64,000 nt of DNA from Charina bottae (lineage: Eukaryota > Chordata > Lepidosauria > Squamata > Charinaidae), in the NCBI GenBank assembly GCA_023362775.1, contig JALMGJ010000012.1:21286001-21350000 (forward strand), given 5' to 3'. This document shows positions 10,542 to 22,385 of this stretch, in pieces (position 1 is the first letter of the stretch; each line of letters starts with the position of its first letter). The notes under the pieces are model-generated. The model ran no database searches. It worked only from the letters and a program-made list of their open reading frames with translations, and was not told the origin of the DNA. Made by a program: the position numbers and the translations under genes.

Positions 10542-12871
10542 ACTCTCCTCCAATTCTATGGATCTACTAAAGCAAATCCGTTCTTTTATTTCAAAGAAAT
10601 TTCAAAGAATGGATCACATTTCCATTTCATTTTGTATCCAAATCTGCCTCATGGCAAGTGATTAGGTGAAAATGCTCTTTCTTGGATGGGACTCTGTGTG
10701 GTCAACTTAATGCTGTGTTTGCTATTTTCCAGCTCAATCTGGCATCTAGGCAATCTGGAAAATAAACCACAGTTATTCCGATCCACAGTTGAGGAGAGAA
10801 TGGCTGGATTTAGCTTCCCCCTCTGTCTTATTCCAGATCCCAACCCAACCAAACTGGGTTACAGCCTCTAATTTCTTTATGTGTAATAAATACATTAGTC
10901 CTCAGCCTAACTTGCTACCTCTCCCCGCAGACTCCCTGTCCAGTAAAAAAATATTTTTAAAGAGTTTACTAAATTAGAGAACCAATAAATGTTTGAATTA
11001 AAGATGAGATATCAGTCTAATCTAATCTTTAAATGAATTGGAGGGTGCCAAACATCTTGGTTAAAAACCATACTTAATCTCTCTTTTTGAGGATTGAGGA
11101 ATACAGTAAAGTGTGGATGATGATGAAAGGTGTTTGGAGACAAATCATGCAGACAAATGAGCCTGGTGTTGGAAATTAAGCAAATCAACATGCGTCATTT
11201 GCTTGTAGATGAGTTCATCCCAGGATGCAATTCTCCATGTCTTTGAGGAAGTTGTTTTGTTGCCACTCCCACTTCCTCCTTCTCCCTTTATTGTCAGCTC
11301 TCTCTGCTTCTTCCCCATTGAAGAAGGATGCATGTGCCTGAGCTCCATCCATGGAGAGGCCATGTGCTAGGCCTCAACTCAGGAAACTTCCCCCCCCTTT
11401 CTCCAGGCAGCCTTCACCAGCTATGAGGGGTGAGGGTGAACAAAGTTTAGGGAACCAAAGGAGAATCATTTCTCAACAAAATGGATGTATCTGGACCAAT
11501 AAACGTAAGAACTCTTTTGTACTTACTTTTTGAACCTACTATGTCTAAGCGTGTGATTCATTATGCTTGGGTGGGCTAAAAGTGTAAGATTAAGAACCTG
11601 GATCTCTCTAGTGTGCTCACAGGCTCTGTTTTTAAACAATATTCTTTTTCTGTGCACGAGCTTATACTATGTTAAGCTCTGCTCCATTCACTGGTTCTAA
11701 CAGGCCACTGAATGATCTTCACCTGGGATGTTCAAACTTTTTCTTTTTCTTCTCCTACCTTCAAATAGCAAGAACCTGAAATTTGACCATGCAGATGGAA
11801 TGGATTTGAAGGATCATAGAAAAGAGATTCTTGGACTGTGTCGGGATACCACAGAGAGGCAAAATAGTCAAGATGGGGCCACAACCATACAATTGAAGCC
11901 CTGCCCCTTTTTTACCGAGATTTGATTGCACCACCATGATCACCATCTTGATACTTTTTACCATATTTTGTGGACACCTCGCGTGGGCAGGATTCTAGCT
12001 TCAATGCTATTGGGTTGGCCTATTTTGCCTATAACACACCCATCTGGAGTACGTAGTCACTAAAAGGCAAGAAGAAGAAAGAAAGGGAGAGGGGTAAAAA
12101 GAAATCCTATCAGATCATCTAGGTTTTCAGTGCAGAATAAAGCATTTTATCTAAAAGCAATGCATTCTTCAGTATCATGTTCTGGCATGTGATGCAACAA
12201 GTGAGGGCAGATCCCTTTCTCACTTACTATTGTTGAAAGTTGTGAAAAGAATAATTGCAACCAATTTCTAAACCACAATAACTATGTAGATTTTTTTTTA
12301 TATAAAGATGGGGATGAGGAAAGAACGCAATTTGGAATACAATCCAACCATAGGGAAGCTTCCTTAATTCTCTCTGACTTCAGGGGGACAATGTGCAGGA
12401 TTTTAATGCTCCCGCTGAAAATTGTGAGAGCACCGAACTTATTAATTTTGGCTGGATGGTGTTCTGTGATTAACAAGTCAGACAAATATTTACAGATAAA
12501 TTACACTGTGTAGATCAGCCCAGTCTTGGAGATGTGACCTTGTTTCATCCTTTAGAAAGCACATACTATCCTGAAGTCTTAAATAAGGTAGGAGTGCAGT
12601 CCATTCAAATACCCCCTCTGAAGAAATGCCATTGAATTAAATGGAAGTTATGTGCAGTGGAATCTGGAGGCCATCCTTGACTGACTTCAGTGGAGCTTTT
12701 CATGCCAGGTATTTCAAAAGTTGGATGTCTTTCCATGATGCTCTCCTGAGATTATATTTTCATTCATTCAGTGGCGTGGCTGGAGGGAATGTGAGCTCAG
12801 TATTTACAGTATGTGCATGTACATTTGTCTGTATGGTATCTGTCCTGTAAAACTTGATTCATCAGCCCAAT
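10542..12871. other. Intergenic; no gene seen
   Basis: Apart from the short palindromic element at 11867, I see no repeat or gene that I can name. Confidence 0.45.
11867..11953. mobile_element. Short palindromic element, GTCAAGATGGC type
   Basis: GTCAAGATGGGGCCACAACC, AATTGAAGCCCTGCCCC, then CACCATCTTGATAC. Same plan as the copy at 4850. Confidence 0.6.
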
Positions 12872-12879
12872 CTCTAGAT

Positions 12880-13270
12880 CAGGGATCCCCAAACTCTTCA
12901 GCTGATTGACTCTTCATGAAGTTTCAGATTGTTCATTGACCCCCCAAACATTTATTATATGAAAATAATTTAATAAATACTACTTTAACTTATGAGAGCC
13001 AGTTTGGCATAGTGGTTAAGGCATCAGTCTAGAAACCAGGAGACGGTGAGTTCTAGTCCTACCTTAGGCATGAAGCCAGCTGGGTGACCTTGGGCCAGTC
13101 ACTTTCTCTCAGCCCTAGGAAGGGGGCAATGGCAAACCACTTCTGAAAACCTTGCCAAGAAAACTGCAGGGACTTGTCCGAATAAAAATAACAATAATAG
13201 TATAACATTGACCCCTTGGATAGTCTCATTGACCCTTAGAGGTCAATATTGACCACTTTGGAGAACCCGG
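12880..13270. mobile_element. hAT-type element interrupted by a SINE
   Basis: Ends CAGGGATCCCCAAAC and TTTGGAGAACCCGG. Duplication CTCTAGAT at 12872-12879 and 13271-13278. A tRNA SINE occupies about 12993-13200. Confidence 0.88.
12993..13200 (+). mobile_element. tRNA SINE (second squamate type) nested in a hAT element
   Basis: Head GGCATAGTGGTTAAGGC (box A) and GTGAGTTCTAGTCCT (box B), then CTTGGGCCAGTCACTTTCTC, GGCAATGGCAAACCACTTCT and GCCAAGAAAACTGCAGGGAC. It interrupts the hAT-type element 12880-13270. Confidence 0.85.
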
Positions 13271-13908
13271 CTCTAGATGATCCAGGCAGTCTTCTGAAAT
13301 AGAAGGGGCTTTGCTACCTAAACATGTAATGGATTGTAAATGGATTCCATTCTTAAAGTGATGCAAGTCTATTTTCAATGAATGAATGCCAAGAAATACA
13401 AACCTTCACGAATGCCTGTGAAAGTAGAACAGATAAATTATGCTTCTTTTGCTCATTTTCTGAAAAAGTGTGTTGAGGTGAACAGAATTCCTGCTCAGGG
13501 GTTCTATTTTTTTGCTTAAGACTAGAAGTTAGATGAAGCCCAGCAAAAAAAAATTGATTATGAGAACAGAATGGTGGAAACAGAGTGCCTCTGAGCATAT
13601 ACTGAGTCAGAGATTCTTTTTCACCACTAGATCTATGAACACAACCCTCTTGCACAAAAATTGCCTTAATTATCCCCTATTTTTTCTTTATTTCAGTAAT
13701 CTTATGTGGCTTTAACATGGGGGGAGAGAGATTTAAGATTTATTTGTAGCATCAACCAATGGAAAGGGGGGGTTAGAAATCTTTATCTTTTTCAGATTGT
13801 TTGTTATACCTATCAATCTATCTTCTGTCTGTCCCAGCCTATATTTACAGAGCAATCAACAAATACAGTGAGCCAGAGGAAATGGACTTGAGTTGTCTTC
13901 ATTTAGAT

Positions 13909-16900
13909 TTTGTTTTTTTGTTGTTGTTTATTCGTTCAGTCGTTTCCGACTCTTCGTGACTTCATGGACCAGTCCACGCCAGAGCCCTCTGTCGGCCGTC
14001 ACCATCCCCAGCTCCCCAATGGTTGAGTCCGTCACCTCCAGAATACCATCCATCCATCTTGCCCTTGGTCGGCCCCTCTTCCTTTTGCCTTCCACTTTCC
14101 CTAGCATCAGCTTCTTCTCCAGGGTATCCTGTCTTCTCATGATGTGGCCAAAGTACTTCAGTTTTGCCTTTAATATCATTCCCTCAAGTGAGCAGTCTGG
14201 CTTGATTTCCTGGAGTATGGACTGGTTTGATCTTCTTGCAGTCCAAGGCACTCTCAGAATTTTCCTCCAACACCACAGTTCAAAAGCATCTATCTTCCTT
14301 CGCTCAGCCTTCCTTATGGTCCAGCTCTCACAGCCATAGGTTACTACAGGGAATACCATTGCTTTAACTATGCGGACCTTTGTTGTCAGTGTGATGTCTC
14401 TGCTCTTAACTATTTTATCAAGATTTGCCATTGCTCTCCTCCCAAGAAGTAGACGTCTTCTGATTTCCTGGCTGCAGTCAGCATCTGCAGTAATCTTTGC
14501 GCCTAGAAATACGAAGTCTGTCACTGCCTCCACTTTTTCTCCCTCTATTTGCCAGTCATCAATCAAGCTCGTTGCCATAATCTTGGTTTTTTCGAGGTTT
14601 AACTGCAACCCAGCTTTTGCACTTTCTTCTTTCACCTTCGTCATAAGGCTCCTCAACTCCTCCTCGCTTTCAGCCATCAAAGTGGTATCATCTGCATATC
14701 TGAGATTGTTAATGTTTCTTCCAGCGATTTTAACTCCAGCCTTGAATTCCTCAAGCCCAGCATGTCGCATGATGTGTTCTGCGTACAGGTTGAATAGGTA
14801 GGGTGAGAGTATACAACCCTGCCGTACTCCTTTTCCAATCTTAAACCAGTCCGTTGTTCCGTGCTCTGTCCTTACCGTTGCTACTTGGTCGTTATACAGA
14901 TTCCTCAGGAGGCAGACAAGATGACTTGGTATCCCCATACCACCAAGAACTTGCCACAATTTGTTATGATCCACACAGTCAAAGGCTTTAGAATAGTCAA
15001 TAAAACAGAAATAGATGTTTTTCTGAAATTCCCTGGCTTTCTCCATTATCCAGCGGATATTGGCAATTTGGTCTCTAGTTCCTCTGCCTTTTCTAAACCC
15101 AGCTTGTACATCTGGCAATTCTCGCTCCATGAATTGCTGGAGTCTACCCTGCAAGATCTTGAGCATTACCTTACTGGCATGTGAAATAAGTGCCACTGTT
15201 CGATAGTTTGAACATTCTTTAGTGCTTCCCTTTTTTGGTATGGGGATATAAGTTGATTTTTTCCAATCTGATGGCCATTCTTGTGTTTTCCAAATTTGCT
15301 GGCATATGGCATGCATCACCTTGACAGCATCATCTTGCAAGATTTTAAACAGTTCAGCTGGGATACCATCATCTCCTGCTGCCTTGTTATTAGCAATGCT
15401 TCTTAAGGCCCATTCAACCTCACTCTTCAGGATGTCTGGCTCTAACTTACTGACCACACCATCAAAGCTATCTCCAATATTATTATCCTTCCTATACAGA
15501 TCTTCCGTATATTCTTGCCACCTTTTCTTGATCTCTTCTGCTTCTGTTAGGTCCTTACCATCTTTGTTTTTGATCATACCCATTTTTGCCTGGAATTTAC
15601 CTCCGATGTTTCTAATTTTCTGGAAGAGGTCTCTTGTCCTTCCTATTCTATTGTCTTCTTCCACTCCCGCACATTGCTTGTTTAAAAATAATTCCTTATC
15701 TCTTCTGGCTAACCTCCGGAATTTTGCATTTAATTGGGCATATCTCCCCCTATCACGGTTGCCTTTTGCTTTCCTTCTTTCTTGGGCTACTTCCAGTGTT
15801 TCAGCAGACAGCCATCTTGCCTTCTTGGTTTTCTTTTTCTTTGGGACGTTTTTTGTTGCCGCCTCCTGAACAATGTCGCGAACTTCTGTCCATAGTTCTT
15901 CTGGGACCCTATCTACTAAATCTAGTCCCTTAAATCTATTCTTCACCTCCACTGCATATTCCTTAGGAATCTTAGTGAGCTCATATCTAACTGATCTGTG
16001 GGTCTTCCCTATTCTCTTTAGTCTGATTCTAAATTTTGCAATAAGAAGTTCATGATCTGAACTACAGTCAGCTCCAGGTCTTGTTTTTACTGACTGTATA
16101 GATGTCCGCCACCTTTGGCTGCAAAGGATGTAGTCAATCTGATTTCGGTGTCGACCATCTGGTGAAGTCCATGTATAAAGTCGTCTTTTAGGTTGTTGGA
16201 AGAGAGTGTTTGTTATGCACAGTGAGTTGTCTTGGCAAAATTCTATCAGCCTATGTCCTGCTTCATTTTGTTCTCCCAGACCATGCTTGCCTGTAATTCC
16301 AGGTGTCGTCTGACTACCCACCTTAGCATTCCAGTCTCCTGTAATGAAAATAACATCTCTTTTTGGTGTATTATCTAGTAGGTGCTGCAGATCCTCATAG
16401 AACTGATCTACTTCTGCTTCTTCAGCATCTGTGGTTGGGGCGTATATTTGGATCACTGTGATGTTAAATGGGTTACCCTGAATTCGAATTGAGATCATTC
16501 TATCGTTTTTTGGATTGTATCCAAGCACTGCTTTAGCCACTTTATTATTAATTATGAAGGCTACTCCATTTCTTCTGTGGTCCTCTTGTCCACAGTAGCA
16601 GATCTGGTGGTCATCTGATGTAAAGTGGCCCATCCCAGTCCATTTCAGTTCACTGACACCTAAAATGTCTATATTTAATCTTGACATCTCACCAATAACC
16701 ACATCCAATTTGTCCTGGCTCATAGATCTTACATTCCAGGTTCCTATGGTGTGCTGATCTTTAGAACATCGGATTCGTCGTTCAGCACCAGCACCGTCGG
16801 CCGCTAGCCGTCCTTTCGGCTTTGAGCTAGCTGCGTCATCACATCTGGGGCTAGTTGAACGTATCCTCTGTTCCTCCCCAGTAGCATTTTGACCATCTTC

Positions 16901-17141
16901 CGACCTGGGAGTCCCATCTTCCGATGGTATACCGACATATCTTTGGTTGTACTGATCCATTTAGTTTTCATGGCAAGAATACTGGGGTGGGTTGCCATTA
17001 CCTTCCCCAGGGATCGTATTTAGTCTGACCTCTCTGCCACGACCTTCCCGTCTTGGGTGTCCCTTCACGGTTTAGCTCATGGTTTCATTGAGGTGCTCAA
17101 GCTCCAGCACCACGACAAGGTAACGATCTCCTTTGCTGGAG
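13909..17141 (-). mobile_element. Full-length RTE-BovB LINE
   Basis: A 3233-bp insertion flanked by a perfect 12-bp duplication CTTCATTTAGAT (13897-13908 and 17142-17153). On the minus strand it has a 181-nt leader, one long ORF (16960-13928) and a short tail ending in AAC repeats, as BovB elements do. A complete insertion with an exact duplication and no stop codon points to recent activity. It differs in sequence from the other BovB copies here. Confidence 0.95.
13928..16960 (-). CDS. BovB endonuclease-reverse transcriptase ORF, intact, 1010 aa
   Basis: An APE-type endonuclease is followed by reverse transcriptase. Endonuclease residues visible: TWN at 74-76, SELKW with E104, GDWN with D209 and N211, SDH at 301-303. 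Reverse transcriptase: KKGSTKECSNYR (576-587), motif A FIDYSKAFDCVDH (653-665), motif B GVRQGCILSP (711-720), motif C YADD (755-758). The C-terminal region includes WTARRSNQSI. No stop or frameshift interrupts it and all expected catalytic residues are present. The ATG at 16960 is the first clear start; the N-terminal ~70 residues are low in recognisable features. It makes and pastes its own cDNA by target-primed reverse transcription, and can probably serve SINEs with the same tail. Confidence 0.93.
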   Translation of the reverse strand: MDQYNQRYVGIPSEDGTPRSEDGQNATGEEQRIRSTSPRCDDAASSKPKGRLAADGAGAERRIRCSKDQHTIGTWNVRSMSQDKLDVVIGEMSRLNIDILGVSELKWTGMGHFTSDDHQICYCGQEDHRRNGVAFIINNKVAKAVLGYNPKNDRMISIRIQGNPFNITVIQIYAPTTDAEEAEVDQFYEDLQHLLDNTPKRDVIFITGDWNAKVGSQTTPGITGKHGLGEQNEAGHRLIEFCQDNSLCITNTLFQQPKRRLYTWTSPDGRHRNQIDYILCSQRWRTSIQSVKTRPGADCSSDHELLIAKFRIRLKRIGKTHRSVRYELTKIPKEYAVEVKNRFKGLDLVDRVPEELWTEVRDIVQEAATKNVPKKKKTKKARWLSAETLEVAQERRKAKGNRDRGRYAQLNAKFRRLARRDKELFLNKQCAGVEEDNRIGRTRDLFQKIRNIGGKFQAKMGMIKNKDGKDLTEAEEIKKRWQEYTEDLYRKDNNIGDSFDGVVSKLEPDILKSEVEWALRSIANNKAAGDDGIPAELFKILQDDAVKVMHAICQQIWKTQEWPSDWKKSTYIPIPKKGSTKECSNYRTVALISHASKVMLKILQGRLQQFMERELPDVQAGFRKGRGTRDQIANIRWIMEKAREFQKNIYFCFIDYSKAFDCVDHNKLWQVLGGMGIPSHLVCLLRNLYNDQVATVRTEHGTTDWFKIGKGVRQGCILSPYLFNLYAEHIMRHAGLEEFKAGVKIAGRNINNLRYADDTTLMAESEEELRSLMTKVKEESAKAGLQLNLEKTKIMATSLIDDWQIEGEKVEAVTDFVFLGAKITADADCSQEIRRRLLLGRRAMANLDKIVKSRDITLTTKVRIVKAMVFPVVTYGCESWTIRKAERRKIDAFELWCWRKILRVPWTARRSNQSILQEIKPDCSLEGMILKAKLKYFGHIMRRQDTLEKKLMLGKVEGKRKRGRPRARWMDGILEVTDSTIGELGMVTADRGLWRGLVHEVTKSRKRLNE

Positions 17142-17499
17142 CTTCATTTAGATAGCCACGTTAAATCAGATTACATCCAAATTCTGATACACTGTATGTC
17201 TCGGTCATTAGTCTCAATCACCCTTGGATGCAGATTGGATTGTTTGGATAATGGAATCTTTACAGATGCCTAATCAGGTCAAAAGCATAGCATATCTGGG
17301 GTAGCATACTGTTGGTCACCCACACTCTTAGGTGATGACTGCTATCCTGTGAGTTTACACAAGCATAGCGTTGTGACATTCCAGCAGACTCTTCTGAATG
17401 AGGATGAAGTCATGCTAAAGATACAGGAAATGAAATATGCATGCAGCTTGAACACATACATTAGATGTAAAGTTCTTCTCACTATCAGCAATTCCAAGT

Positions 17500-18420
17500 T
17501 TTTGTTGTTGTTGTTGTTCAGTCGTTTAGTTGTGTCCGACTCTTTGTGACCCCATGGACCATAGCACGCCAGGCCTTCCTGTCCTCCACTGTCTCCCGGA
17601 GTTTACTCAAATTCATGTTCATTACATTGGTGATGCTATCTAACCATCTCATCCTCTGCTGTCCCCTTCCCCTTTTGCCTTCAGTCCTTCCCAGCATCAA
17701 GGTCTTTTCCAGTGAGTCCTCTCTTCGCATTAGGTGGCCAAAGTATTTGAGCTTCAGCTTCATCATCTGTCCTTCCAATGAGCAGTCAGGGTTGATTTCC
17801 TTTAGGATTGACTGATTTGACCTCCTTGCAGTCCAAGGGACTCTTAAGAGTCTTCACCAGCACCACAGTTCTAAAGCATCAATTCTTCGGCACTCAGCCT
17901 TCCTTATGGTCCAACTCTCACAGCCATACATTACTACTGGGAAAACCATAGCTTTAATTATACGGACCTTTGTCGGCAAGGTGATGTCTCTGCTTTTTAA
18001 TATGCTGTCTAGGTTTGCCATAGCTTTCCTCCCAAGGAGCAAGCGTCTTTTAATTTCATGGCTGCAGTCACCATCTGCGGTGATCTTGGAGCCCAAGAAA
18101 ATAAAATCTGTCACTGCTTCCATTTCTTCCCCTTCTATATGCCAGGAAGTGATGGGGCCAGATGCCATGATCTGAGTTTTTTTAATGTTGAGTTTCAAGC
18201 CAGCTTTTGCACTCTCCTCTTTCACCCTCATCAAGAGGCTCTTTAGTTCCTCTTCACTTTCTGCCATTAGGGTGGTATCGTCTGCATATCTGAGGTTGTT
18301 GATATTTCTCCCGGCAATCTTAACTCCGGCTTGTGATTCATCCAGCCCGGCATTTCTCATGATGTACTCTGCATATAAGTTAAATAAGCAGGGTGATAAT
18401 ATACAGCCTTGTCGTACTCC
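17500..18420 (-). pseudogene. 5'-truncated BovB copy with in-frame stop
   Basis: Minus-strand BovB 3' portion beginning inside reverse transcriptase motif B (VRQGCILSP) and including YADD. A TGA replaces an Arg codon directly after LWCW (near 17850), so the ORF is split; the frame then continues to the 3' end. The AAC-rich tail is at 17500-17515. It resembles the copy at 44030 more than the full-length copy at 13909. No convincing target-site duplication was found. Confidence 0.88.
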
Positions 18421-18539
18421 CATGGAATTTTGGCGAAGGCAAACCAAGTGGGCCTTCATGCATGATGCTGTGAAGAATAGCAAAGATGTCAAGCAGCCCA
18501 GTCTAAAGATCTATTTTGCATTAAGTCATACCTCTAAAC

Positions 18540-18830
18540 CAGGGTTTCTCAACCAGGGTTCTGTGAGAGGTCACCAGGGGTTCCCTGGGAGATCACGATT
18601 GATTAAAAAAATTATTTCAAATTCGGGCAACTTCACATTAAAGAGGTAAGTTTCATTCTTTATTTTGAGATTAATAACACTGTTAATGCTTATATACAGG
18701 CCTACACATGAAACGAATATAATAATTTGGTAACTTCTGGCCTATATTTGAGCCTGAATGTGCTGGGGTTCCCCGAGGCCTGAAAAATATTTCAAGGGTT
18801 CCTCCAGGGTCAAAAGGTTGAGAAAGGCTG
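18540..18830. mobile_element. hAT-type element, CAGGGTTTCTCAACC family
   Basis: 291 bp, ends CAGGGTTTCTCAACC and GGTTGAGAAAGGCTG. Duplication CTCTAAAC at 18532-18539 and 18831-18838. Not palindromic inside, so it is a deletion derivative of a larger transposon. Confidence 0.9.
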
Positions 18831-18838
18831 CTCTAAAC

Positions 18839-19925
18839 ATCTGTACACATGGAGTGGGTCCCTCTCATTAACTTCAATGCAAACAGCCAAACTACAATGA
18901 TCAGTGTACAAAATGCAGACCCAGATGAGTATGTCCGCACCTAGCCCTCCCAGGCCTTGAAACACTGAATGAAAACTACCGTATGTTGATCATAAACAGC
19001 CCACTGAAGCCATGCACAACATGTAATATATAATATTAAGACTGAACCCCCTTGGAAAATGATTTGGAAGAAGTACTTCAAACCTCATGTGAGCACAGCA
19101 CTGATCTGCTTGTCGTTAAGTAGCCTAACTTTTTCCAGTCTTTTGCACAAGCCTGGAAATACAGTGCTTGCAGCAGAATCTTTTTTTTTTTCTGGCTCAT
19201 GCAGAAACCTGAAAAAAAAACACACACCAAGCAACTAAACTTTACTGAATAATAGACAGGTACCGCAGGTGCACGAGGCTGAAAGCATTTCTTTCAAATC
19301 ATTTTCAAAGCTTGAGCTGTCCTATAAGAAACTTTTGCTGCTATTTTCTTGAAGTCTTGAAATTCATGCTACTCGAGCAGCACTGTCATCTTAAGATTCA
19401 TAATGCATTTAAAATCTACTGTATGTGATGCAGGTTTTTTCTTTTTTCTTTGCCATTCCACGATCTATGATAGTCCAGCATTTAAGCTATTGTTGAATTC
19501 TACAACAGAGTTGCTTTGGACAAACACAACCGAAGTCCTAGAACTGACTTCTGGAGAAAGTCAAAGCTAGCTTGTTTTATGTTGTTTTCACTTTTGCTTC
19601 ATGTACACTTTCAAGTAAAAGTAGTCTTTTTTTTTTCCAAACCAAGAAGCATATAGCAAAATAGATGGTTATAAATCATGCACATTTCTTTAAGATGTGA
19701 TTTCTGCATCAAAATGGAAAATATTAGTTGTTTTAAAAAATCTACTTCAGGCAATACTGGGCTATTGATCCTGAAGTTGGATTCCTTAATGAAATCTGTG
19801 GCTCTAAAGTATTCAATGAGGTTGTAAAATATCAGTGATGAATTCCACATGTAAATCAATTGCTGCAGTATGACCCTTCCTTTGTCAATACCTTTCTCAA
19901 TTCCCATTTCTAATGTTTGAATTAT
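18839..19925. other. Intergenic; no feature seen
   Basis: AT-rich unique-looking sequence without long ORFs or recognised repeats. Confidence 0.45.
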
Positions 19926-19928
19926 TTT

Positions 19929-20012
<84 letters not shown>

Positions 20013-20015
20013 TCC
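19926..20015. repeat. TTTC tetranucleotide array, ~22 units
   Basis: Uninterrupted over about 90 bp, a strong polypyrimidine/polypurine tract on opposite strands. Confidence 0.95.
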
Positions 20016-20189
20016 ATAAACTACAAAACTACAAACTATTAAATTGAAGCCAACAGGAAACAGCAATTAAGTGTCTTGAAAATTTGGGCCCATTAAATTC
20101 AATAAAACAAGGATGGGGAATCTGGTCATTCAGTTGTTGGCCATGGACCAATTGGGACTCTTGGTTGTTACAGTTCAACAGCTTATGGA

Positions 20190-20290
20190 AAGGCAAAAAT
20201 TATTTATTTATTTATGTTTCGACTTCTATCACCGTGCCATCTCCCACGAGGGGACTCTGGGCGGTTATATAAAATTATCATTCCCTCCAG
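20190..20290 (-). mobile_element. CR1/L2-type 3' end
   Basis: ATTTATTTATTTATG then CCGTGCCATCTCCCACGAGG and GGACTCTGGGCGGTTATAT. Confidence 0.7.
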
Positions 20291-20448
20291 GTGCAAATTC
20301 CAGTACAGAGTGGAGAAAGTGCTCATTCTTCCTGTTGCTGTTGGAACAGAGATGCAACCAAACTTTCCACTGTTGTACATTATACCATTCCTGAAGATCT
20401 TCACTGAGGGAGGTCTGGTGGATCTCTAGCTGCACTCTTACTTTAATG

Positions 20449-20708
20449 CAGAGCTTTCCAAACTGTGTGTCGGGACACAAAAGTGTGTCACCACACACAG
20501 TCTGGTGTGTCGCCACACAACCTGGAAGCGGTGATCATAATCAGCGCTTCCGGGTTTTCCCACGGCGACACACCAACTGCAGCGCGCAAAACCCGAAAGC
20601 AGCAGCAGCTTCCGGGTTTTTGCGCGCTGCCGCACTTCCGGGTTTTCCCGTGGCGACACACCAACGCCGGTTGGTGTGTCGTCGCAGGAAAAACTTTGGA
20701 AAGCCCTG
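20449..20708. mobile_element. hAT-type element, CAGAGCTTTCCAAA family
   Basis: 260 bp with CpG-rich TGTGTCG(T/C)C motifs inside. Ends CAGAGCTTTCCAAAC and TTTGGAAAGCCCTG. Duplication CTTTAATG at 20441-20448 and 20709-20716. Same end sequence as the 9352 element but without the minisatellite. Confidence 0.9.
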
Positions 20709-21002
20709 CTTTAATGCCTGCTTACATCAGAAAAACCAAAATCCCATACTGTCAATATAACAAGCACAGGCCCAGCACAGGACATGATTATCTCCAAGTC
20801 CACATCTTCAAAACTAGGGGCTGGTCAGTTAGCTTTCATTATGACAGAGGTGAGGAATACTTTTGTTTAGGGGATGGGAGGTTGTCCCATTGTCCATTTG
20901 GGGAGGTTGGGGATATTTTTAACATAAATTTTTATGACTCTTCTTAATATAAGACAAATCACACTGCTGTTATTGCAGAGACAGGAGGTGGGGTTAAGAA
21001 AA

Positions 21003-21090
21003 ATTAAGATGGCATCTGTGATCTCATGATGGATGCACATAGAAAAGGGCAGACCTCAACTGTACAGTTGCACCTGCCATCTTGACTTTT
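21003..21090. mobile_element. Short palindromic element, GTCAAGATGGC type
   Basis: TTAAGATGGCATCTGTG to CACCTGCCATCTTGAC. A half copy with GGCGAGATGGCAACCATGAC and AATTAAAGCTCTGTCCC is at 21297-21345. Confidence 0.6.
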
Positions 21091-21520
21091 TTTATTCCCT
21101 TGCAGATGTCCCTGGTGTTTTGCTGCTAAATTTTTGGTACGGTGACCTCAGGAGGAGCTCCAGAAGCCAGGCTGAAGTCCATAGCATATCAACCTCGGTC
21201 TGCTATGGTTTGCTTCTCCTGAAGGTATATCAAATTATTATTCTCTGCCATCTTTTATTTCACTATCAACTCAAATGCAGGGCAGAGGGTCAAGAAAGGC
21301 GAGATGGCAACCATGACCACACAATTAAAGCTCTGTCCCTTTTGTACATGTATCAACACCAAACATACATGCAAAGCGCTGGGCTTCAATTGAACTGCTG
21401 AGACTGCCAGTTTGCCTTTTTTGATACCTATTCCCCTTGGACCCTGCTACCACAGATACCACAAGGGAATAGTAGCTACTGGCATCAATGGCAATTTCAC
21501 AGTTTTTTGGGTTTAGTTTT

Positions 21521-21671
21521 ATAAAGGTAAAGGTTCCCCCCGCACATTTGTGCAGTCGCGTCCGACTCTAGGGGCCGGTGCTCATCTACGTTTGTTAGCC
21601 GAAGAGCCAGCATTGTCCGAAGACACTTCCTGCTGTCATGTGGCCGGCATGACACGCGCGGAACGCTGTTC
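21521..21671 (-). mobile_element. Sauria-type SINE, 5'-truncated
   Basis: Reverse complement of the 3' half of the 47180 element: GCACATTTGTGCAGTCG, CGACTCTAGGGGCCGGTGCT and GCCGAAGAGCCAGC. It breaks off at about 21666, before the tRNA-like head. Confidence 0.85.
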
Positions 21672-22385
21672 TATAGAATAGAATAAATAATCTGTTGTGT
21701 TGAAGAGCAGGGAAAAGTGGGCCCTGTTCTCACAACGCACCTAACACAGACACTAACTTGGTCCAACCTGATTACTGATTACTCTGGTGGCACCGAATTA
21801 CAATAACTGGGTCAAAATCACCACTTTGGGGTTACAAGGTCTCACCCACTTTTCCAAGACAGTCTTGGCATCCCATGAGCCTTTGCACCAGGGAAGTACT
21901 GGTAAGACTTCATGATATCACTAACTTCTTCCTCATCTGCCAAGAAGTAATCAATGGACGTGACTTGAGCACTGCAGCCAAGCAATGTTTGGGAGGGGTG
22001 TTCTGCACTGCCAGTTCTTGGCAGTGAGTGCTGTAATGGAGAGTCTAGTTCTATAGCTATTCTTTCTCTCCAGCTTTGTTTTTTCTTGGAGGACAAGGTG
22101 TGCAAAATTGTCCATTGACTAGGTTTAGGTACTGTATTTCCACAAGATGGCTATGTGGATGAAGTTAGTTTAATGCTGTGTATGACTGTTTGGGGTTAAA
22201 TTCAACCCCCTGGGGGTTAACTAACTCAATCAATAAAAACCAGAGTGTGCTTAGAAGTGGGATTTGCCTGGCTCAATCAACCTAGGTAACGGCCATGAAG
22301 TTTTAATGAGACTTTTACAATTTTGGGCTCTTTGGTATCATTGAACATTGGCTCTCATGCTGGCTGGAGATTATGACAATTCAGC

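Noticed and set aside
15306..15869. 187-codon plus-strand ORF and neighbours (13893-15933)
   Set aside because: Antisense shadows of the intact BovB ORF.
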